Shown here: positions 1 to 9,858 of the stretch, in pieces
Layout of the letters: the number at the start of each line of letters is the position of its first letter
Numbering within the stretch: position 1 is the stretch's first letter
Source of the DNA: Chrysoporthe austroafricana
Taxonomy: Eukaryota; Ascomycota; Sordariomycetes; Diaporthales; Cryphonectriaceae
Direction of reading: 5' to 3'
NCBI GenBank assembly: GCA_001051155.2
Contig: JYIP02000003.1
Coordinates: 2,790,001 to 2,854,000 of the forward strand
Length of the DNA stretch: 64,000 nucleotides
Program-made: the position numbers and the translations under genes
Notes under the pieces: generated by a model
The model's input: the letters and a program-made list of their open reading frames with translations, nothing else
Told to the model about the DNA's origin: nothing
Database searches by the model: none

Positions 1-1430
1 CGGCAAGGCCTGTTTAGTCGTAACATCTGGCCGGGGACGAGATGACTGATGAGACGTTGACAGAGGATGTCTGCTGCGGGATCTGATGGCGCACAGAGGA
101 TGATGTGATTATTGTCTGCTGAGTTCCTGACGAGCTGTAAGACCGTTTCGATAATTGTCTTTGTCTTGCCCGTTCCAGGCGGGCCTAAGATCAAGTACGG
201 CAGCGTGCCGTGGCCGCGTGACCAGATATCCTCGACAGCCCTCTTTTGCTCCCAGTTGAGATCTCTGTCGAAGAACGCCTGATCAAATACTGCCGGGTGG
301 AGCTTCTCTTGGATGGCCATATCTAGGAAACATGGGAAAAGCATCGAGTTGAGCCAGCCTCCATGAGGAAGTGCTTGTTGTGCCTCGGGTAGAGCATGGC
401 ACATGGCTAGGTGCCTGTCATTTGAGAGCTGGAACTGGATGTTAAACTTTCCGGTGCACCGAGGTGAGGGTATATGGAGACCGTTCACCCGGAGATGGAG
501 AGTCTCGGTGACTCGTACGACGCTTAAAACTCTTGCCAGGTAGATTTTGTTGCTCCAACCGGGCGCGGTCTGTGGCAACAATTCAGGTGTAGTCGTGCTC
601 CTGGCTACCGCTACCTCGGAGAGCCAGTCTCTCATCCCGTGCAGGTTTCCCTTCGGCTCATACAGCAGTTGACGCAGCTCAACGACATCGTCTTCTTCTA
701 TAAAGGGGTTGTTTTCTCTGAGACCTGGGACGTGTAAGGTAACCAGAGCCTCGCCGGGCATCAGTAACGCAGGTCCTGGCTGGATGAGGACCTCGTGGCC
801 GTAGAGAGAGCATGCCTCGACCTCCCTAGCTTCGGCCTCCCTTTCCTGCAGGAGATGGTATTGGAAGAAGGCCTCATAATGGCGAGGTCCGAGGCTGGTG
901 GTGGTGGCGGCGCCGGCGGTGACAGGCGGATCTGTAAAGCGAGGCGCGGGGAGAAAGCTGGCCGCTGGTCCGAGTGAGGTAGCAATGTACGCATCATAGT
1001 TGATGGTCTTCTTGGGAAAGGTGGGGATGGCCTCTGCGGGTAGCGTGTTGATGACGGTGAAAGCCTCGGGGACAAAGGGCCGAGCGTAAATGTTGAAAGC
1101 AGATGGCTCCTCTTCAGCCATATTCACTGCATGCGTGTGAATCGTGGGCTCTGTGGGCTCTGACTGCGGGAGGGGTTGAGCTGTGGCGGGTCTGGTGTAT
1201 GACTTGAGACTCATGTCGAACTCCTCCTCGCCAGCTTGAGCGTTCTTCTTGTTTCCGTTTCTCGTACTTTGTATGCTATTCTCATTGGGCTTTGAGCCGG
1301 GAAAGATTTGGGTGTGATCCGCCGCGTTTGGAATCTGGGAGAGTTCTGGCAGAGCTGGCACATTAGTTTGTGCAACCTGCTTTTTAGTGTTTGGGTTGAC
1401 AATTGGGATGGCACTCGACTGTCGGATCAT
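1..1430 (-). CDS. SDE3/MOV10-like SF1 RNA helicase, N-terminal part (runs off the left edge)
   Basis: The minus frame is open from an ATG at 1430 to the window edge, so the C-terminal half of the helicase is missing. At about residue 415 the Walker A motif GPPGTGKTKT is visible, preceded by LNWEQKRAVEDIW, a Q-motif-like sequence before motif I. It is followed by HIILCAPSDPAADILCQRL, which matches motif Ia. This arrangement is typical of the UPF1-like SF1 helicases SDE3 and MOV10, which act in RNA silencing or RNA turnover. The first roughly 100 residues are polar and low in complexity, and a second in-frame ATG at 1121 (MAEEEPSAF) is an alternative start. The frame stays open upstream of 1430 to a possible CTAG acceptor near 1580, so an additional 5' exon is possible. 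It is divergent from the MutY-type gene, with 532 bp between the start codons. Family assignment is confident; the exact start is not. Confidence 0.85.
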   Translation of the reverse strand, partial: MIRQSSAIPIVNPNTKKQVAQTNVPALPELSQIPNAADHTQIFPGSKPNENSIQSTRNGNKKNAQAGEEEFDMSLKSYTRPATAQPLPQSEPTEPTIHTHAVNMAEEEPSAFNIYARPFVPEAFTVINTLPAEAIPTFPKKTINYDAYIATSLGPAASFLPAPRFTDPPVTAGAATTTSLGPRHYEAFFQYHLLQEREAEAREVEACSLYGHEVLIQPGPALLMPGEALVTLHVPGLRENNPFIEEDDVVELRQLLYEPKGNLHGMRDWLSEVAVARSTTTPELLPQTAPGWSNKIYLARVLSVVRVTETLHLRVNGLHIPSPRCTGKFNIQFQLSNDRHLAMCHALPEAQQALPHGGWLNSMLFPCFLDMAIQEKLHPAVFDQAFFDRDLNWEQKRAVEDIWSRGHGTLPYLILGPPGTGKTKTIIETVLQLVRNSADNNHIILCAPSDPAADILCQRLISHLVPGQMLRLNRPC

Positions 1431-1962
1431 GTTGGAGTCGTTGTGTATAGTCTCCGGTTGTAAGAGTGGGTCGACTGGGTGGGCGTAGGAGGAGGATGAA
1501 GCTGCTGTTTTGCACGACCATGATATGCATGGGCAAACCCCCCAGACTTTTAGACAGTAGAAAGTTGGAAATTGCTAGGTTGACCATATTCGACTTTTGA
1601 CAGCTCTGCAGAGTATGCTGCCTCAGGACACCCTGCAGAGCGGGTTGCAGATGGGAGAGGTAGGACAACGGGAGCCCCAGGCCTTCGGAAGGCAGCGACG
1701 AGGGTTAGGGTAACAGCGCCCTAGTACGTCCATACATAGTAGTAACTTCAGTGGAATTGCCTGGACGCGCATGGGCGCGCCTGGGCGTGGCCGGGCAGCG
1801 CTCCAGACCCGGCATCAACACACAGCGCACGGCTTGATCCAAAACTTGGGCCCATCTGGTGTGGTGTTATTGTGGAAGATACGGCAAGCAGCTTGGGTGG
1901 GGAGGGGCTTGTCCCGAACGACGCAAAGCACACCAACGAGTCAAATCACACATACCTATGAG
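1431..1962. promoter_or_regulatory. Shared 532-bp divergent intergenic region
   Basis: The region lies between the start codons of the helicase (minus) and the adenine glycosylase (plus), so it must hold both promoters and leaders. The glycosylase frame is open from an earlier ATG at 1771, which would add 64 low-complexity residues. I prefer the ATG at 1963. No TATA box or other specific site was recognised. Confidence 0.5.
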
Positions 1963-3931
1963 ATGGCAGCCCGGCGACAGAGTTCGCTGATCGCGTCGAG
2001 ACGCATTCAGGCGCAGTTGGACTCGCCTGGAGAAACTGAAACACGCACCGAGAAAGCCGGAGGGAACCATTCGTCCTGGAATCCTCTACCAAAACGCGTG
2101 CTAAGACGAGAAAGCGACGCGTCTGATGCGAACGATGCGGCCCAGCCACCGCAGCGCTCTGCGAAACGTGTGAGGAGGAACAAGGCTGGAACAGGCCTAG
2201 AGCCAGTTTTGGACTTGCATCGACGTCTCTTTTCAACTTCGGGCTCGGTCTCTGGCATGAAGATATCCTTGTGTCACTTTCCACTCCGTCAGCACAGCCT
2301 CGAGTATCACCGACCCCTTTTGCTTCACGGTGAGCTCGGCAGCCGTGGCCGGTCTGCCTTTCTGGAGTGGTATGATGGCGTCAGCACCGATCGCTCGATG
2401 CCGTGGAGGAAGCCGTTCATAAACCCCAAGGATTACGATGACGCAGCCGAGCTCCAGAAGGCTCTGACACAGCGCGCCTACGAGGTCTTCATATCTGAGA
2501 TTATGCTTCAGCAAACGCGGGTCAAAGTCGTCATTGATTACTGGAATCGGTGGATGGAAAGGTGGCCAACAATCTACGACCTGGCCAAGGCCGATGAGGA
2601 CGATGTCATGAGTGCCTGGAGGGGTCTGGGCTACTATTCGAGGTGCAAACGCATTCTTGAGGCCTGCAGGAAAATCGTCCAGCATCCGGATTGGTGCGGC
2701 CTGATGCCCGGAGACGCGAAAACACTCGAGAAAGAAATACCTGGTGTCGGGCCGTACACTGCCGGCGCAATCTCGTCCATCGTATTTGGCCGCCCGGCTC
2801 CGATGGTCGACGGCAACGTTCTGCGCGTGTTGAGTCGCCAGCTGGGCCTGCTGGGGGACACCAAGACCGACAAAACCGTGATCGACCTGATCTGGGCTTG
2901 TGCAAGTGCTCTTGTGGAGACTGTCGCGCTCGAGACGACTGCTGAAGGCGAGAAGACAGGAGAACCACAACCTAACGACTCTCCAGGGCGGTGGGGACAG
3001 GCACTGATGGAGCTAGGAAGCACTGTCTGCACACCCCAGCCAAACTGCTCGATATGTCCTATTACGATGACATGTCGTGCGTACGAAGAGGGCGGGACGC
3101 TTTCCAGAGCCGGACTGCGTCGAACCCCTGCCAACAAGGCTCTGGAGTCCATCGACATCGAGGACCTCTGCCAACTCTGTGAGCCTTTTTCGAGTGTTGC
3201 GACGGAGCACTCAGCTCCAACTTCGACCGCGAAGAAATCAAGGCAGGCCACCTTGTCGTCCTTCTTCACGTCAGACTCTCAGAGAACAACAGGAAAGAAG
3301 GCCTTGACTGCCTCTCAGGAGTCCCTGTCTCCCGAAGCGCTCAAGATCGTCGTTACCCATGCTCAGAAATTTCCAGTCAAGGTCGTAAAGAAAGCCTTGC
3401 GAGAACAGGAGACCCTCGTGTGTGCAATACAGCGGGCAAACGATGGAATGTATTTGCTACAGAAACGTCCAGAGAAAGGTGAGTTCGCGCCAAAAAGGAG
3501 AAGAGAGAGAGAAAGAAAAGAAAAGAAGAGAAATAAAAAGAGCCATGACTCGGCTGCTAAATGTATCAGGTCTTCTCGCTGGCATGTGGGAGTTTCCAAG
3601 CTACATTCTGCCAGACGCGAATGACAGCACTACGGCATCTCGAAAGCGCACGGCCAGCAAGTTTGTGACGGGTCTCTTCAGTCCGGCTACGGCTGGAAAG
3701 CAGGGTCTTGACCTGGAGTACAGGGGAGAGTTGGGCAGCGTACCATGGGTTTTCTCTCATCTGAAGCTGGCGATGCATGTCCATCTATTCCGGTTAAACG
3801 GCTTACAGGAGGCACCCCTGGCCGGCGCCCCGGACCCACGCCGCTGGGTAACCTCGGAAGCCCTGGAAGGAGAAACGATGGGGACTGGAATGCGCCAATG
3901 CTGGAAGCTTGTTGCAGATACAACTTCGTGA
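1963..3931 (+). CDS. myh1: A/G-specific adenine DNA glycosylase (MutY/MUTYH family)
   Basis: Exons are 1963..3478 and 3570..3931, with a 91-bp intron (donor GTGAGT, acceptor ATCAG); the product is 625 residues. The enzyme removes adenine mispaired with 8-oxoguanine in base excision repair. Visible motifs, in order, are MPWRKPFI, the catalytic-Glu helix SEIMLQQTRV, the helix-hairpin-helix IPGVGPYTAGAI, the catalytic-Asp segment MVDGNVLRVL, and a four-cysteine iron-sulphur loop CTPQPNCSICPITMTC. A linker of about 100 residues leads to the C-terminal NUDIX-like 8-oxoG recognition domain (LLQKRPEKG joined to LLAGMWEFP across the intron, then VFSHLKLAMHVHLFRL). Splicing is supported because it recreates the conserved KGLLAGMWEFP. 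The basic N-terminal 80 residues may carry a targeting signal. A further small intron around 2248-2292 cannot be excluded, since that stretch is open but poorly conserved-looking. Confidence 0.93.
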
Positions 3932-5534
3932 TCCTGACGAGCAGCTCTAGAAGGAAGCAGTGGATATACAAAATAAAGACTGCAGAGACGCGAATATAGT
4001 CCCCGATGGAACCGCAGCTCTTCGCAACGGGTCAACGTCGGACTTTGAGCATCCCGCAGCGTTGATCCTTCGAAGGCGCTCACAATCTCAACGACAACGG
4101 CTCTCGATGATTTCAAATCCGGCAGGCCAGCATTGGCCACAATACTCCTTCAAGATGGTGGGATGGGAGGGTAGCCGGAAATAGCCGCATGCGCCTCAGC
4201 CGTGCATCGATCTCCCGTCACAGTTGTCCTTTCTTGGCAGATCTGATGTCAGAGTGGCTCGGAGACTTGTCGATCACTCTAGAGGAGGACGGCTGTCGAC
4301 CAATCACTGGCCCGCGGGGTTCCAGACATCCGAAACCTGCGGGTTTCTCGCTCAGGTTTCTCGCTCAGGTTGGCCGTGGCTGTTGCGAGTATAAACTCAG
4401 GGACTAAGTATATCCTTTTCCCATCAGTATCACATTTGAACCTTTCTGACTCCATGAGCCACGCGGAAGAGCTCGGCCCGCAGAGTTTTACGAGGCGTTG
4501 GCAATCTCTGCCGCGCGGGAACGCTAGAACCGCGCCCCTTTCACATCCCACCCTGCTATGACGCTACCATAGTGCTGGGTAGTAGTAGCTCGATGGTCGA
4601 GCATGGGGTTCCCACTGGGCTGGGACTGGACGGGCAGCCCTGCGCTGTCATAGGGGCTGGCGCTCCCTCCGCCGACCTCTCTACACTCGATGGGTGGTAC
4701 AATATACTGCAATATAGGCTCTTCATCAACCTCGAGCAGCCGTGTTATTATTGGTGTGCTTCATGATGCCCCCGGACGTGTTTGAGCATGGGACTTCCGA
4801 GTGCGACCAGGCGATGGGCGTGTTTTGAAACGAGAGGGATCCACTAGGCTGGGGGAACGCATATCGGGTGGTCCGGTAGACGCGGCCGTTGGTCGGCCTC
4901 ACTGAGGCCCCTGGATCTTGCAGTCTGCCTCGAGTCTCGCTTGGAGCCCGCGAGCCCCTACTTCTTCCAGCCCACCATCCTTGTCCTAATTCAACACGGA
5001 CGAGCGGCTCCACTATGATGCACAGTGGTGCTGACGTGCCAAAGTGGCTGCTTAGTGACAACGACTGGTAGACAGGCGCTGATCTCGACCTCTAGGTTTG
5101 CGGTCGTCGTCATCAAGCTTTCTGGACAAGCTCAGAGGCCAGACTCCGCGCCGCGCTGCTCCTCCTGCTTGACATGGTGACTATCACCTTGTTTGTCCAT
5201 TCTTTCCCTTTGGCTTCTCTTTCCATTGTGTCGGACCGACCCAGCGACGGTTGTGTCCTCTCTGTCTTATTTCTTTGCACTTCCTCCTGAACATCATCAT
5301 TCCGTCGACTGCCCCTGGCCGGGTTCCGGTAAAACTTGCCCTTTCGCTTTCTCTCAGATCGACAGCACATCTAAGCCTGGATCGCAACAATTGCGGTAAT
5401 TTTCCTTCACGAGATTTGGATACGACAACCTCAGACCGGAGACCACCCCCTATTTAGCCACGGCGCTCGCCTTTGCGGCCAGGACGATCAGCAGAATCGC
5501 GCAGCGGAATGGGCGACCTGGCAACTTCGACAAG
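3932..5534. other. Intergenic, 1.6 kb, no gene seen
   Basis: This lies between the 3' end of the glycosylase gene and the start of the membrane protein gene. Both strands hold only short open frames with no recognisable protein. The last 200-300 bp (pyrimidine-rich, about 5190-5330) probably form the promoter and 5' leader of the downstream gene. Confidence 0.5.
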
Positions 5535-7187
5535 ATGAGCGCCATGACATACCGTCGCTCAGCCCTCTACCGCTACAGAGGCGTTGCGGTCCTAGCAGTC
5601 TTCTGCATGAGCATATTCTTCCTCACATCTCACTATGCGCCAGTCGACGACTCCACGAGCTCCGCCTCCATCATCAAATGGATGAAGGACGGCGGCTATG
5701 AGATCCTGCTGCCAGCAGATCGGGAGGAGGCGCAGGCCAAAGGTCAGGGAGCTACCCCCGCCTCGAAGACTGCAGTGCCCACAGGCTCACGCGATAAGCC
5801 CTCGTCGATAGCCAACCTGATAGACCCGCACCCGAACGAGAAGGTCATGCAACTGCAAACCGAACTTCGTCAGCAGTCACAGCCCATGGATCCGCTCACA
5901 AAGGAGTTCATGTCATGGCGGGATGAGACCTACGACCCGAAGCCAAAGCCACCACCAAAGCCCGCCAGGGAGACAGCAGCTCCCATCCCGGACCCGTTCC
6001 CGCTGCTGTCCCAGAACCCCGTGGAGGAGGTGCGCAAGAAGCTCGTGGTGCCCGAGATCAACCGGCCGCCTCGGAAGCACGTTCCCGAGGCGACGCCGCT
6101 GCTGATCGGGTTCACGCGGAACTGGCCGCAGCTGCTGCAGTGCGTGTCTAGCTACATCGCCGCCGGGTGGCCCGCCGAGGACATATACGTCGTCGAGAAC
6201 ACGGGCGTCATGCACGCCAACCGCGACGGCAAGCTCACCCTGCAGAACCCCTTCTACCTCAACCACACGCAGCTGCACATCCTGGGCGTCAACGTCATCG
6301 TCACCCCGACGCTGATGAGCTTCGCGCAGCTGCAAAACTTCTACGCCTGGACCGCCCTCGAGAGGAACTGGACCGAGTTCTTCTGGAGCCACCAGGACGT
6401 CGTGGCCTTCTCGTTCGAGAAGGAGTTCCGCCCGCACACGGATGACAAGTCCATCCAGAACGCGAACTACTCCCTGTACACGCGCGCCGTCGCCATCCTG
6501 CGGTTCCTGCGTCAGCCGGGCACCCCCAAGTGGGCGAATCACTTCTTCGCCTATGACCACCTGACCCTCGTTCACCGCGACGCCGTCCTGGACGTCGGCG
6601 GGTGGGACACCCACATCCCCTTCTATGCAACCGACTGCGACTTTTACCTGCGGCAGAAGTGGGCGGGCTATTTCCAGGGCTCGACGCAGGTGGGCATCAT
6701 CATCGATACGTCGACCGTGCTTGACGACTTCGGCGCTCTGTTTAGGATACCCGGGATCCACGCGACGTTCCAGGGCGACCCCGGCCCCGAGGAGTTGCAG
6801 AACGGGGATGACATCATGAAGCAGATGGAGTTCGAGGAGCGCGAGGCCGAGCGCAAGAAGCTCGTCGACAAGGAGGGCGAGACGGTCGAGTACCTGGTGG
6901 ACATATCGTACCGGATGCAGGCCGTCAAATACATCGATGGCGGTTCGTGGCGGAACATGTGGCAGCTGCGGCAGGGCGGCGGCCAGGGCGAGCCTTTCTA
7001 TAGGGACCAGGAGGGATTCCAGATCGGCCTGGACACACAGATCGAGGCCGGGCGAAGAGTGTTCTCAGAGAAGTGGGGACACCGTGGTTGTGACATCTTC
7101 GACCGCACCGCAGAGGATGCATGGAGGTTGCAACGGGACTGGAATATATTCACGGAAGGCCAAGGCCACGAGGGCCCCTACTGGTAG
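5535..7187 (+). CDS. Type II membrane protein, glycosyltransferase-like
   Basis: This is a single exon of 550 residues. A short basic cytosolic tail (YRRSALYRYR) precedes one membrane segment at about residues 13-33 (VAVLAVFCMSIFFLTS), the topology of Golgi type II glycosyltransferases. A proline-rich stem of about 150 residues follows. The lumenal domain begins near residue 190 with TPLLIGFTRNWPQLLQCVSSY and a Rossmann-like pattern (IYVVENTG). It contains several N-x-S/T sequons and an acidic ATDCDFYLRQKW segment near residue 360 that could serve as a metal or nucleotide-sugar site. I recognise it as a conserved fungal family resembling family-2-type transferases, but donor and acceptor sugars cannot be inferred. 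The strong ORF, fungal codon choice and absence of introns make it a secure gene; the enzymatic role is inferred. Confidence 0.75.
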   Translation: MSAMTYRRSALYRYRGVAVLAVFCMSIFFLTSHYAPVDDSTSSASIIKWMKDGGYEILLPADREEAQAKGQGATPASKTAVPTGSRDKPSSIANLIDPHPNEKVMQLQTELRQQSQPMDPLTKEFMSWRDETYDPKPKPPPKPARETAAPIPDPFPLLSQNPVEEVRKKLVVPEINRPPRKHVPEATPLLIGFTRNWPQLLQCVSSYIAAGWPAEDIYVVENTGVMHANRDGKLTLQNPFYLNHTQLHILGVNVIVTPTLMSFAQLQNFYAWTALERNWTEFFWSHQDVVAFSFEKEFRPHTDDKSIQNANYSLYTRAVAILRFLRQPGTPKWANHFFAYDHLTLVHRDAVLDVGGWDTHIPFYATDCDFYLRQKWAGYFQGSTQVGIIIDTSTVLDDFGALFRIPGIHATFQGDPGPEELQNGDDIMKQMEFEEREAERKKLVDKEGETVEYLVDISYRMQAVKYIDGGSWRNMWQLRQGGGQGEPFYRDQEGFQIGLDTQIEAGRRVFSEKWGHRGCDIFDRTAEDAWRLQRDWNIFTEGQGHEGPYW

Positions 7188-7864
7188 AGCACCAGTGTGT
7201 ATCGTTTCGGATCTGTGCCGAGGGAGTACTGTATGTGCGTGAAGGCATTCTGAACGGCGTTCATGGTGTTTGGGAAAGGGACATACGGAGCATCATAGAT
7301 GAGATACTCATATAACACAGGAGCAGGCCTGTGTGACCTCATAGCTTTTTGGCGTTGAGTAGACATTCCTACGAAGGGAGTGAAATGGGCTACCTTGGCT
7401 TATATTGCGTCTACTCGGCCATGTCTCATGTGTGTCACAATTTCGTCACCCACAAAACTACCAGCTACAGCCAGCACGAGGTTTGAGTGTGACGCTTGTC
7501 AATCAGGAGGATCAGAGCGTAGTAAATGAGACGGATATGTGCGGTGTACGTCCGTATTACCGAGAAGTACTGCATTCGCGGTATTCTCTATACATTCCTT
7601 ACTGTTGGGTCGGGGCAGCATAGCTAGATGTGATCCCTCGCGCCCTACTCAGCCGTGGCCGTCTTGGCGTTGAGCCATTCGACAACATCTTTCCTAGATG
7701 TGCAAACGCTCTACTAGGCTTCAGCGGTCGGATTCGCGGACGTGGCTCAGACAGCGGCATCAGCGTGCCGATAATACATACCACGTAATGAGCGGCGGTA
7801 GACACCTAGAATACGAGCACCGGGCCGGGCCAAAGGGTGCGCCTGACGCCACAGCTTATTTAGC
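7188..7864. other. Convergent intergenic region
   Basis: This holds the 3' flanks of the membrane protein gene (plus) and the zinc-finger gene (minus). No gene or terminator motif was recognised. Its base composition is visibly less GC-rich than that of the neighbouring exons. Confidence 0.5.
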
Positions 7865-9165
7865 CTATGGCGCCGGTGGACCCTGCCAGCCTTCCAAGCT
7901 GGGATCAATGGGAGCTGCAAAGTACGCTTCTGCAGCGTCGTAGACCAGGCCGTCCGGGGCAGCATCGGCATCGATGTGAGGAAAGAGGATGCGGAACATG
8001 CGCTTCCAGCGATCATTCTCGTCACCCTGGGCGCAAAAAAGACAATCTAGTTAGTCGGTGCTGTCTGTACACATACAATTGTTCGGGGTGGGCTGTGTAC
8101 GTACCTTGTCTCCCTTCCGGATCTTCTCCTTTTGCACCTCGTCACAGCCTTCCGGAAGCAGCCATTCGTTCAGAGGACAGGGCTCAGCGGCTCGCTGGTG
8201 GAGGATCAGGGCCTGGTTGTCTTCGAACGTCTCCATGCAGCGGTTACATCTAAACTTGGGCTGCATATGCTGCCGGAAGACGTGTTCCCTGGAGGGGCTA
8301 TCAGCGTGTGCACCCAGAGCAGGCGTAGAGATACAGCAGACGCGGGTTTTCGTACTTGACATCGCGTACACTATGCCAGCTGCTCTGGCAGTACGGCGCG
8401 CCCAGATACTTCTCCGGGTTGTGCCTGTAGAACGGACAAGCCAGCCGTATGGTCGGGATCAGGTCGCCCGATGCCTGCTGCTGCTGCTGCTGGGCCGCTG
8501 GCGTCACGGACGGTGACGCGCTCGTCTGCTGCTGCAGCGCACCCACGTCCTCTCCTCCCTGGACCTGCGCCGCGGCGTGGAGGTCCTGTAACCGGGACTC
8601 GGCCAGCTGCAGCTGTTGCGCGGCCGCGGCCTGGGCCTGTGCCTCAGCATCGGCCTCGGCCTGGAGGTCCGGCCTCGTGTTCTTGTACCCGGGCCGCCTC
8701 GCCCTCGCGTGGTTCGCCCTGGAGAGCTGGCGGCTGATGGTCGAGACGGTGACGTGGAGGTCGAACTCCTTCCTCAGGAACTCCTGGACGTCCTTGAGCT
8801 GGAGGTCGTTGTTCTCCGCGAGGAGCGCGATGATTCTCTGCGGCGGGAGATCTCGTCAGCAACAGACCCACCCTCCGAGACAATCCTCCCCTCTAGCCTC
8901 GTACAGGGCGCGCGCGGGCACCCCGGGCGGGGGGGGGGGAACCGACCTCAAGGTGCCATGGCCGCAGCTTCTCGGCGCCCTTGACGTTCCTCTCCGGGCT
9001 GAGGTGGCCGAGCGTGCGGAGCTGCTTGCGGCGGCGGCTGATGGTGCGCTCGTCGACGTCGATGATCTTGGCGATGTCGCCGTTGGTGAGCTTGGGCGCC
9101 TGCAGCAAGTGCACCAGCACGTTCTTCTCCGCCTTATCGAGGCGGCGGGCATTCGCCTTGGGCAT
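7865..9165 (-). CDS. Chimeric regulator: transposase-type tandem HTH plus fungal C2H2 zinc fingers
   Basis: Exons (minus) are 9165..8947, 8837..8356, 8288..8105 and 8026..7865, joined in frame to give 348 residues. Introns are 109, 67 and 78 bp. Residues about 8-60 form a helix-turn-helix (LTNGDIAKIIDVDERTISRR). Residues about 74-120 form a second one (LQLKDVQEFLRKEFDLHVTV, then STISRQLSR). Together they resemble the bipartite DNA-binding region of IS630/Tc1-mariner-type transposases. A Gln/Ala-rich linker follows, including a run of six Gln. Then comes the fungal C2H2 pattern ACPFYRHNPEKYL, HSVRDVKEHVFRQH and FRCNRCMETFEDNQALILHQ, ending with WKRMFRILFP. No DDE catalytic domain is present. 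It is probably a nuclear DNA-binding protein. An alternative upstream start lies at 9282. The exon joins restore VKEHVFRQH and KGDKGDENDRW, which supports the model. Confidence 0.8.
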
Positions 9166-9858
9166 CTTTGTCGCGACACAGATGAGGATCGGATTGTCGA
9201 TGGGACGTGGGCCGCTTTTTGCAGATGGAACGCCGGGCGATTGCGGTGTGTTTTGGTTGTGCCCGCCCGCGTGTGATTGCAAAGACGGCGCTGGAGCTCA
9301 GCCTCGCGCCGACAGTTTACCCAGAAGCAGTCTAGCCTGCCACCCAATGACACACCACAGAATGAATACCCGCTCCTACACCAGATAGATGGATGCTACG
9401 GTAGCACGGTCTAACATTTGCAGGCTTATCCTTCGTACTTCGTTATGGGGCGCCAGAGAAGTCAACTGTGTTGGTGGTATCTAAACAGCGCTCATCATAG
9501 TCCAATGAAATCGAAACGAGAACAAAAGTAATAATACATTGGCGTCCCATCCACCCTTTCAAGCCTCGTCCGGCCTCGATTTTATACAGTCCATCCGCGT
9601 GCGCCCAACCATGGATTCGCAGGGTCCGCCGCCTCTCTCACTATGTCCAAACCCGAAACCTTCTTACACTTCGCCCGAGACTTTGTTTTTTTTTTTCTTC
9701 GCGCCCTATGTTCAAACCACTACTATCCTGAAGGCTCTCCTGCCCGATAAGTCAGGCGCCATAGTAATAGCAGAATGCAATATCGACAGACAGCAGCGTA
9801 TGTATGCCGAGGACCATATGGGAAAGAAAGGGAGTCTGCAGCCCTAGAATTCGATCGC
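9166..9858. other. Intergenic between zinc-finger gene and DOCK gene
   Basis: The right part is the 3' flank of the DOCK-family gene; the left part is the promoter side of the zinc-finger gene. It includes a 9-10 nt T run near 9687. No gene was recognised. Confidence 0.5.

Noticed and set aside
1771..1962. Earlier in-frame ATG (1771) as start of the MutY-type protein
   Set aside because: The added 64 residues are low in complexity and unlike the family, and the later ATG at 1963 leads into a plausible basic N-terminus. An upstream start remains possible.
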